DNA from: an uncultured Kouleothrix sp.
Lineage (GTDB): Bacteria; Chloroflexota; Chloroflexia; Chloroflexales; Roseiflexaceae
NCBI GenBank assembly: GCA_937858455.1
Contig: CALLYN010000949.1
Coordinates: forward strand, 1 to 6,202
Direction of reading: 5' to 3'
Length of the DNA: 6,202 nt
How positions within the stretch are numbered: position 1 is the first letter of the stretch; the number at the start of each line of letters is the position of its first letter. Below are positions 1 to 5,420 of this stretch, piece by piece. Below the pieces are notes generated by a model that was not told the origin of the DNA, made no database searches, and saw nothing but the letters and a program-made list of their open reading frames with translations. The position numbers and the translations under genes were made by a program.

Positions 1-1299
1 GGCGAGGCGCGGCGCGCGGCCGCCGGCGGCGATCTCGGCGCGGCTGCCGCGGGTCATGGCGAACACCTCGCGCAGCAACTCTTCGTAGGCTGGCGCGAGC
101 GCCACCTTGCGGCGCGACATCACCTTGCGGGCCACCTCGATCATCCCGTCGATGCGGTACTCACGAAACACCTCACCGCCCCAGGTGAACGGCGGGATGG
201 TTTTCGGCGCGAAGTGCACGCCGAAGATATTCGAGCCGGTGCCGATCACCGCGCCGCCATTCAGGTGCACGCCAATGCCGAGCTTGACATGATCGGCCAG
301 GAAGCAGCCGAGCTTGAGCACGCCGCTATCGACCTGGCCGAGGCCCTCGACGGCGACGCGGATGCTGCCGTAGGTATTTTTCAGGTCGCTGTTGGTGGTC
401 ATCGCGCCGATATTGACCCACTCGCCCAGGTAGGAATGGCCCAGAAAGCCATCGTGGTGCTTGTTGCTGTAGCCCTGCACGATCGAGGCCTCGACCTCGC
501 CGCCGATGCGGCAGACCGGGCCGATGGTGGTTTCGCCGCGGATGCGCGCGCTCGCGACGAGCGCGCCGGCGCCAAAGGCAGCCGGCCCCTGGATGAAGCT
601 GAATGGCTCGATCTGCGCGGCGTCGATCACGATCGGCCCATCGCGCGCGTCGAGCGCGATCGGCCCGGCCAGCCGCGCCTGGGGGTGAACAAACACCTGA
701 GCCGGGTTGTGCACCACCACGTCGGCCGCGTCGATCGGCCGATCGGCGGCGCTGGCCCAGCCGTCGGCGCGCAGCAGCAGCGGCAGGTCGCGCACGATCT
801 GCTCGCCATTGGCGCCGATCAGATCCCACGGGTAGGTCAGCAGCGGCGCCGCAACCTCAACAACGCGCCCAAAGCGGCGCAGCTCATCGAGCGCTGCGGC
901 GGCGCGCTGCTCGAGCAGGTCGAGCAGCACCGCGCTGGCGAGCGTAGGCGAGAGGCGCGCGCCCAGCAGCACCGCAGCGCCGCGAGCATCGGCGGCGACG
1001 TAGATCGTGTTGAGTGGCTCGGCGGCGAGCCGCCCGAACCAGGCCATGTCGAGCGCGCGGCCATTCACAAACAGCAGCGGGTGCTGCTCGGCCAGCAGGC
1101 CCAGCGGCCAGCGCCCGGCGCCGTAGAACGTAGCCAGGTGCGCGCGGCACACTGCGGCGGGCGCGTGGCCAAGCAGCGTTGCCAGGCGCTCGCGGGCGGT
1201 GAACAGGCCGCAGCGCAGCTCGAACACTGGCCGCGAGTAGACCAGCGGCAGCAGCAGGCGGTAGCCTTCGTCTTCGAATAGGACAACAGTTTCCGGCAT
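1..1299 (-). CDS. GlmU-like sugar nucleotidyltransferase with C-terminal beta-helix (3' end outside window)
   Basis: Likely a cytoplasmic bifunctional enzyme of the alternative GlmU type (NTP_transf_4-like N-terminus plus hexapeptide repeats) that would make a nucleotide sugar from a sugar-1-phosphate; substrate unknown. The frame is open for 433 codons from ATG at 1299 to position 1 with no stop. Residues 1-45 carry the family opening VLFEDEGYRLLLPLVYSRPV followed by FELRCG. Residues about 200-370 are a left-handed beta-helix with short I/V-G-x repeats. The diagnostic block is at 277-310: YSNKHHDGFLGHSYLGEWVN and then NSDLKNTYG. KTIPPFTWGG follows at 366-375 and a helical tail from about 380. 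The classical GGxGTRM nucleotide loop of true GlmU is absent, which is normal for this family. Family proteins are about 390-430 residues, so little is missing. The start is the first in-frame ATG and matches the family N-terminus; I see no strong Shine-Dalgarno. It lies 47 nt after the YvcK-like gene and is probably cotranscribed with it. Confidence 0.88.
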   Translation of the reverse strand, partial: MPETVVLFEDEGYRLLLPLVYSRPVFELRCGLFTARERLATLLGHAPAAVCRAHLATFYGAGRWPLGLLAEQHPLLFVNGRALDMAWFGRLAAEPLNTIYVAADARGAAVLLGARLSPTLASAVLLDLLEQRAAAALDELRRFGRVVEVAAPLLTYPWDLIGANGEQIVRDLPLLLRADGWASAADRPIDAADVVVHNPAQVFVHPQARLAGPIALDARDGPIVIDAAQIEPFSFIQGPAAFGAGALVASARIRGETTIGPVCRIGGEVEASIVQGYSNKHHDGFLGHSYLGEWVNIGAMTTNSDLKNTYGSIRVAVEGLGQVDSGVLKLGCFLADHVKLGIGVHLNGGAVIGTGSNIFGVHFAPKTIPPFTWGGEVFREYRIDGMIEVARKVMSRRKVALAPAYEELLREVFAMTRGSRAEIAAGGRAPRLA

Positions 1300-1346
1300 A
1301 GTTCCGAACAGCAGAGTAGCGCTTTGTGCTGCCCATCGCTCAGGCG

Positions 1347-2549
1347 CTACTCACGGCGCAAGATTTCAAGAATGGCGGCGGCGAGCTTGTCGGGGTCGTG
1401 GCGCAGCACGCGCACGGTGCGCCCGGCGCCCGGCTGATCGAGCGAGGCGGTAAGCTGTACCACCGAAGTGGCCAGGTCGGCCTCGATCACCACCGCGCCC
1501 TCGACCACCACATCGCGCATTGTGACGCGGTCGGTCTTGCTGACGATCGTTTCCTCGTACTCCTCGGGGTTCATGTACACCGGCGCCTGGTGCGCGGCCT
1601 CGTACATCTGGCGCACATCGGGGTCGATACGCTGAGCATTCACCAGGACGTAGTCGGGGGCGAAGCCGCCGTAGCGCACAATCTGGCGGATGTGGTCGGC
1701 CACGCCGAAGCCGCTGGTAAGGCCCGGCTCGGTCATCAGGCTGCAGATATAGATCTTGCGGGCCTTGCTGCGCTGGATGGCCTCGCGCACCTCGGGGATC
1801 TGCAGGTTTGGCAGAATGCCCTCGAACAGGCTGCCCGGCCCGAGCACGATCGCGTCGGCCTGCTGCAGCGCCTCGATCGCCTGGCGAAAGATCAGGTGGC
1901 GGCGCTCGGCGCCGGCGCTGCCGTAGCTATCGACGAGCATGGTATCGACGGCGTGGCGGGTGGCCAGCAGCTCGCGGTGCGAGATATTTTCCTTGATATT
2001 GTGGTGCGTACCGTCGTCGAGCACCACCTCGACGTCGAGGCGATCGGGGGTAGGCGGCACAAAGATCACATTCTCGAAGTTATACAGGCTCGACGCGCGG
2101 TAGTAATACTCGACCGGGTCCTGCACCGGGGTGATGCATGTGAGCCGGCTGGCGTAGCGCCCAAGGCTGGCGAGGATCAGCAGGCCGGCGCCGCCGGACA
2201 CGACGGTAATGCGCGGCGGGCGGTTGGCGCGGCGGTAGGCCAGCACGAACTCGTCTTCGCTGCCGGGCTTGGCGCTGAGCGGGATGATCGCCACGCCGCT
2301 CAGCAGCCACACGCCGGCGGCCAGGATCGCCAGGCCCACCAGCGTCAGCAGCCAGCCGCGCGCCCAGCGGTCGAGGAACTGCAGCGTGAGGTAGAAGAAA
2401 AAGCCAGGCAGCTCGGCGGTGCGATAGAGCGCGATCACGAAGTAGGCGATGCCGAGCGAGATGCACACGATCCCAAGCGAGGCCAGCGCCAGCGGCAGGC
2501 CGAGGTGGCGCAGCGACGCAAGCCGTTTGGTAATATCGTTGAGGCGCAT
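1347..2549 (-). CDS. Membrane-anchored YvcK/CofD-like protein with reduced ligand-binding region
   Basis: A 400-residue protein of the YvcK/CofD (UPF0052) superfamily. Canonical YvcK binds UDP-sugars and affects gluconeogenic growth and cell envelope synthesis. Two membrane helices are visible, at about 17-41 and 66-90, so the Rossmann-like domain from about 112 should be held at the membrane. VVSGGAGLL (116-124) corresponds to the family's VxGGTGL loop. GPGSLFEGILPNL (237-249), KIYICSLMTEPG (265-276) and VADHI (283-287) match the C-terminal half of YvcK well. The DDGGSSGR, GDxRN and HxxGN motifs that normally lie between these halves are missing: only about 65 residues separate GGAG from KENIS (186-190), roughly half the usual distance. 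There is no frame break, so this looks like a stable divergent form rather than a sequencing error. Its ATG overlaps the TAA of the upstream gene (TAATG), which suggests translational coupling. Family assignment is firm; function is inferred. Confidence 0.85.
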   Translation of the reverse strand: MRLNDITKRLASLRHLGLPLALASLGIVCISLGIAYFVIALYRTAELPGFFFYLTLQFLDRWARGWLLTLVGLAILAAGVWLLSGVAIIPLSAKPGSEDEFVLAYRRANRPPRITVVSGGAGLLILASLGRYASRLTCITPVQDPVEYYYRASSLYNFENVIFVPPTPDRLDVEVVLDDGTHHNIKENISHRELLATRHAVDTMLVDSYGSAGAERRHLIFRQAIEALQQADAIVLGPGSLFEGILPNLQIPEVREAIQRSKARKIYICSLMTEPGLTSGFGVADHIRQIVRYGGFAPDYVLVNAQRIDPDVRQMYEAAHQAPVYMNPEEYEETIVSKTDRVTMRDVVVEGAVVIEADLATSVVQLTASLDQPGAGRTVRVLRHDPDKLAAAILEILRRE

Positions 2550-3682
2550 TATGGTGTTCGCTTGACCTGAGCAAGCAGCGGGCGCAGCTTGCTGCCGAAG
2601 CGCGCGACGATCTCGATCAGCAGTAGCGCGGCCAGCACGGCGTCGGGCGTGGGGCCGTAGCGGCCAAGCGTGGTTTCGCCGCTGGCAGTGACGCCCACCA
2701 GCACACTGTTGCGATCCTGGCCGAGCATCTCGGCGATGCGCGCGGCCGGGTCGGCCGCGAACTCGATCTTCAGGCCCGACGCAGACTCCCAGCTGCGCAG
2801 CGCGGCCACGTCGACGCCATCGGCGATCGGCGGCACCACCACCATGCCGCGGTGGCGGTACTCGCGGCTGAGGTAATCGGCCAGCAGCAGCGCCATATCG
2901 TGCGGCGGCACCAGCTCGCCGGTGTTGTCGGCCACGCCGATCGCGCGGCCGTCGGCCGAGATCGCCACGCCGAGGTGCGAGTCGCTTTCTTTCACCAGCT
3001 TGCGCAGCCGGTTGAGGCCAGCCTCGCTAGGCTGGGGCGGCTGGCGGCCAAACAGCGGGTCGATCTCGCGATTGATCTCGATCGCCTTGGTCTGCCCGCC
3101 GTCGCCGAGCGCGGCCGGGATGTAGCCGCTGCTGGTGCCGTTCATTGGGTCGACAAACACGGTGAGCGTTGTGTTGCGGATCAGCTCGACGTCGATCGCG
3201 TCGCGCAGCGCCTCGAGGTAGGGCGCGCGCAGGTCGATCTGCGAGCGATCGTTGGGCTCGAAGGGCGGAGGCGGGAACTCGGCGGGGGCGGCGAGCGCGA
3301 GCGGCGGGCCTTCGTCGAGCAGCGCCTGGCCGGCCAGCGGCGCGAGCAGCACCATGCCGCTGTACCAGAACGGCAGGTTGCGCGCCGAGAGCAGCAGCGC
3401 GCTGTCGGCGCGGCGCTGCTCAAGCGCCAGCTCGACGGCCGGGAACGGCGCAGGGTTGGGGCAGAAGCTCACCGGCACGCCCTGCGCTGCGAGCAGGCGG
3501 TAGGCGTAGCGCGCGAACTGGCCGGCCATGAAGCGCGTATCGTGGGCTACCAGGCAGCTGAGCTTGTGTGCCAGCAGGGCCTGGCCGATCTGGGCGCAGC
3601 GCTGCCGTACGCCGTCGAGTGTAAAATCGACGGTGTAGATTCCCTCCCAATATTGGCGGCTGATACGCGGGCGCTGGCTCAT
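2549..3682 (-). CDS. Degenerate phosphohexomutase-family protein, probable pseudoenzyme
   Basis: A 377-residue member of the alpha-D-phosphohexomutase (phosphoglucomutase/phosphomannomutase) superfamily. Superfamily signs are an N-terminal VAHDTRF (45-51, compare VGxDxR), VFVDPMNGTSSGYIP (175-189), the frame GVAI....IGVAD (238-252), and the domain-3 end TPDAVLAALLLIEIVARFGS (345-364). The catalytic parts are altered. The phosphoserine loop usually read as T-A-S-H-N-P is S-A-R-N-L-P (99-104), putting Arg at the serine position. The metal loop DGDADR reads S-A-D-G-R-A (242-247), losing two of three Asp. The sugar loop GExSGH reads V-T-A-S-G-E (331-336). The protein is also shorter than the usual 450 or so residues, and the C-terminal phosphate-binding domain 4 seems absent. 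It is therefore unlikely to be an active mutase and may be a regulatory or scaffold partner. ATG at 3682 is chosen because homology begins there; upstream of it the frame only overlaps the previous gene. No clear Shine-Dalgarno is seen. It follows the intact mutase by 70 nt. Confidence 0.82.
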   Translation of the reverse strand: MSQRPRISRQYWEGIYTVDFTLDGVRQRCAQIGQALLAHKLSCLVAHDTRFMAGQFARYAYRLLAAQGVPVSFCPNPAPFPAVELALEQRRADSALLLSARNLPFWYSGMVLLAPLAGQALLDEGPPLALAAPAEFPPPPFEPNDRSQIDLRAPYLEALRDAIDVELIRNTTLTVFVDPMNGTSSGYIPAALGDGGQTKAIEINREIDPLFGRQPPQPSEAGLNRLRKLVKESDSHLGVAISADGRAIGVADNTGELVPPHDMALLLADYLSREYRHRGMVVVPPIADGVDVAALRSWESASGLKIEFAADPAARIAEMLGQDRNSVLVGVTASGETTLGRYGPTPDAVLAALLLIEIVARFGSKLRPLLAQVKRTP

Positions 3683-3751
3683 TGAGTTCTGTATTTTGAG
3701 TTTTGGGTTCTGGCCCTGGTATGTGCGCAATTTGCAACCCGCAACGCAAAG
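3682..3751. repeat. Degenerate 7-nt periodic spacer between the two mutase genes
   Basis: The 70-nt spacer is much richer in A+T than its surroundings and can be read in register as ten 7-nt units. On the plus strand units at 3682, 3696 and 3703 read TTGRGTT. Units starting at 3724, 3731 and 3738 end in GCAA. Units between them are less alike. The periodicity is seen directly; whether it is a repeat family or chance is not known. It includes the start codon of the downstream gene at one end. Confidence 0.45.
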
Positions 3752-3752
3752 G

Positions 3753-5129
3753 CTAGCCGTGCTGCTTGAAATCCTCGACGGCGGCGAGCATGAGCGCGCG
3801 GATCTCGGCCACGCGCGCGGGCGTGCGGGCCTCGAAGCGCGTGGTGATTGCCGGCTCGGTGTTCGAGGCGCGCACCACGCCCCAGCCGTCGCCGAAGTCG
3901 ACCCGCACGCCGTCGACGTCGGAGACATCGTAGCTGGGGGCGAAGGTGTCGCGCACGTGCTCGATGATCTTGAACTTCACCGCCTCGTCGACGTGAACGC
4001 GATCTTCGGGCAGCGACGGCAGGATCGGGTAGTCGGCGAGCGCCTGCTCGAGCGTCTGGCCGCTCTGCTCGAGCGCCTTGAGCAGGTAGCAGCCGGCGAA
4101 GATGCCGTCGTCGAAGGCGTGGTTCTCGATATCCGTGATGATATGGCCGCTCAGCTCGCCGGCCAGCGGCGCGCCCAGCTCGCGCATTTTGGCGGTGCCG
4201 TTGGTGTAGCCGGTCTTCCACATCACCGGGGTGCCGCCGAACGCGCGGATGGCATCGCGCAGCACTGTGCTGCACTTCACATCAAAGATGATCGGCGCCG
4301 GGCCGGCGCGCAGCACGTGGCGGGCCAGCGCGATCATGTAGCGGTCGGCGAACACCATCGCGCCGCTGCCATCGACCACGCCAAGCCGGTCGGCGTCGCC
4401 GTCGAGGCCAATGCCAATAGCCGCGCCCTGCTCGCGCACCAGGCGCATCAGGTCGCGCAGGTTGGCCTCTTTCAGCGGGTCGGGGTGGTGGTTGGGGAAG
4501 GTGCCGTCGGGCTGGATGTACAGCGGCAGCACCTCGCAGCCGATCGCCTCGAACGCGCGCACGCCGAGCGGGCCGCCGGCGCCGTTGCCGCCGTCGAGGG
4601 CGATCTTCACCGGCCGCTCGAGGCGCATGAGCCGGGCGACATCCTGGACGTACGCATCGCTGATGTCGATCTGCTCGTAGCCGCCGCTGCCACTGGCGAA
4701 CGCGCCGCCATTGGCCAGCCGGCCAACCTGCTGGATCTGGTCGCTGGCGAGCGGCTCGCCGCCGAAGCGCGGCACGGCCTGGCGCAGCTTCAGCCCGTTG
4801 AACTCGGGCGGGTTATGGCTGGCCGAAACCACCGCGCCACCGTCGGCGCGCAGGTACGACTGGGCGAAATACATCAGTGGCGTCGGCCCCATGCCAATAT
4901 CGATCACATCGCAGCCGGTGGCGCGCAGGCCCTCGATCAGCGCGGCGGCATAGGCCGGCGAGGTAAGCCGCGCGTCGCGCCCGACCACAATGCGCCGGCC
5001 GCCGCGCGCGCGGAAGTAGGTGCCGGCCGCGCGCCCAAGCGTGGCATACACCGCCTCGGACAGATCGACGTCGACAACGCCGCGAATATCGTAGGCGCGG
5101 AAGATCGTCGGGTTGACGGCATAGGTCAT
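3753..5129 (-). CDS. manB: Phosphomannomutase/phosphoglucomutase (AlgC/ManB type)
   Basis: Complete 458-residue cytoplasmic enzyme that interconverts hexose-6-phosphate and hexose-1-phosphate (mannose and/or glucose), feeding GDP-mannose or UDP-glucose synthesis. All four domains and their motifs are present: opening IFRAYDIRGVV (9-19), VGRDARLTSP (49-58), catalytic loop SASHNPPEFNG (102-112, phosphoserine Ser104), metal loop DGDADR (243-248), sugar-specificity loop GELSGH (324-329), and phosphate-binding RASNTEP (420-426). Length and motif order match Pseudomonas AlgC-type bifunctional enzymes, so it may use both glucose and mannose phosphates; specificity is not decided by sequence alone. 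A TTG eight codons upstream (5153) is in frame, but ATG at 5129 is preferred because AAGGAT lies 7 nt before it with AGGA well placed. It is the first gene after the promoter at 5219-5191 and likely heads the operon ending in the GlmU-like gene. Leucine is mostly CTG, as in the other genes to its left. Confidence 0.95.
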   Translation of the reverse strand: MTYAVNPTIFRAYDIRGVVDVDLSEAVYATLGRAAGTYFRARGGRRIVVGRDARLTSPAYAAALIEGLRATGCDVIDIGMGPTPLMYFAQSYLRADGGAVVSASHNPPEFNGLKLRQAVPRFGGEPLASDQIQQVGRLANGGAFASGSGGYEQIDISDAYVQDVARLMRLERPVKIALDGGNGAGGPLGVRAFEAIGCEVLPLYIQPDGTFPNHHPDPLKEANLRDLMRLVREQGAAIGIGLDGDADRLGVVDGSGAMVFADRYMIALARHVLRAGPAPIIFDVKCSTVLRDAIRAFGGTPVMWKTGYTNGTAKMRELGAPLAGELSGHIITDIENHAFDDGIFAGCYLLKALEQSGQTLEQALADYPILPSLPEDRVHVDEAVKFKIIEHVRDTFAPSYDVSDVDGVRVDFGDGWGVVRASNTEPAITTRFEARTPARVAEIRALMLAAVEDFKQHG

Positions 5130-5135
5130 ACGGCT

Positions 5136-5141
5136 ATCCTT
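5136..5141 (-). promoter_or_regulatory. Ribosome binding site of the phosphomannomutase gene
   Basis: The minus strand reads AAGGAT, with 7 nt between AGGA and the ATG at 5129. This is the only convincing Shine-Dalgarno in the operon and is what decides the ATG over the upstream TTG at 5153. Confidence 0.75.
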
Positions 5142-5190
5142 ATGCGTCGCCAAGCGCGCGTTGTGAAACCTAAGCTCGGTAGCAGCCAGG

Positions 5191-5219
5191 ATGGTAGCCT
5201 AAAGACCGCGTTCCGTCAA
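5191..5219 (-). promoter_or_regulatory. Sigma-70-type promoter of the sugar-phosphate operon
   Basis: On the minus strand a -35 box TTGACG (5219-5214, five of six to consensus) is followed after exactly 17 nt by a -10 box TACCAT (5196-5191, four of six). Transcription would start near 5184, giving a leader of about 55 nt before the ATG at 5129. The position, in the only long spacer of the window and directly before the mutase gene, supports it as the operon promoter. No operator or riboswitch is evident in the leader. Confidence 0.65.
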
Positions 5220-5250
5220 GGTTCGCGGCGCTCTGGCGGGGTGCCGGGCA

Positions 5251-5281
5251 GGCCGCCGGCAGCAGGTGGCGGCGGCCTTTT
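5251..5281. terminator. GC-rich hairpin with T-run on the plus strand
   Basis: Two perfect 8-bp arms, GGCCGCCG (5251-5258) and CGGCGGCC (5270-5277), enclose an 11-nt loop and are followed by TTTT on the plus strand. It sits about 47 nt after the stop of the upstream minus-strand frame and before the operon promoter, where a terminator would be expected. The T-run, however, is on the plus-strand side; read from the minus strand the hairpin is preceded by AAAA and has no T-run after it. It could act in both directions or block plus-strand transcription. A second, weaker 6-bp hairpin (CTAGCC 5306-5311 with GGCTAG 5326-5331) overlaps the stop codon at 5330-5328. Confidence 0.5.
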
Positions 5282-5327
5282 CAGCTTGCGGGGCGGTTGG
5301 GGGCGCTAGCCAGAGGGCCAGACGCGG

Positions 5328-5420
5328 CTAGGGCACGTAGCAGCGCAGCAGCGCGGCAGCGCCGGCCGGGCGCAGCTGGTACTCGCCCAGCGCGGCCGGC
5401 AGCACCACCGACTCGCCGCG
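5328..5420 (-). pseudogene. manA: C-terminal remnant of a type I mannose-6-phosphate isomerase
   Basis: The last 30 codons encode a GES-V-V-L-P-A-A-LGEY block and a final YVP, as in the closing strands of the cupin domain of ManA, which converts fructose-6-phosphate to mannose-6-phosphate. That product is a substrate of the mutase encoded just downstream, so an intact manA would be a natural neighbour. Only this short tail is present here, in frame with unrelated upstream sequence. Leucine (5 CTG) and valine (3 GTG) codons match the genes to the left. The identification rests on a short stretch and on context. Confidence 0.55.

Noticed and set aside
326..829. Arg-rich minus-strand frames inside the GlmU-like gene (326-829, 884-1336, 1065-1286)
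   Set aside because: They are out of frame with the 433-codon frame that carries the family motifs, and their composition is typical of shifted reading of GC-rich coding sequence.
1300..1346. Small hairpin (CAGCA/TGCTG) before the GlmU-like gene as a terminator or regulator
   Set aside because: Only a 5-bp stem with a 13-nt loop and no T-run; expected by chance in such sequence.
1347..2549. Frameshift or sequencing error as the cause of the short YvcK-like mid-region
   Set aside because: The frame is continuous with normal codon use, and I found no missing motifs in the translated alternative frames of this stretch.
1326..2570. Long plus-strand open frames opposite each gene (214-1281, 1326-2570, 2852-3685, 3696-5309)
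   Set aside because: Long antisense frames are expected in GC-rich genes: codons whose complement is a stop (TTA, CTA, TCA) are rare. Their translations are Ala/Arg/Gln/His-rich with no family motifs, and the minus-strand proteins are clearly recognised.
3683..3928. N-terminal extension of the degenerate mutase up to 3928
   Set aside because: The extension overlaps the end of the intact mutase gene in another frame and is low-complexity Ser/Arg/Pro; homology starts at the ATG at 3682.
5130..5153. TTG start at 5153 for the phosphomannomutase
   Set aside because: It would add eight residues not seen in the family, while the ATG at 5129 has a well-spaced AAGGAT.
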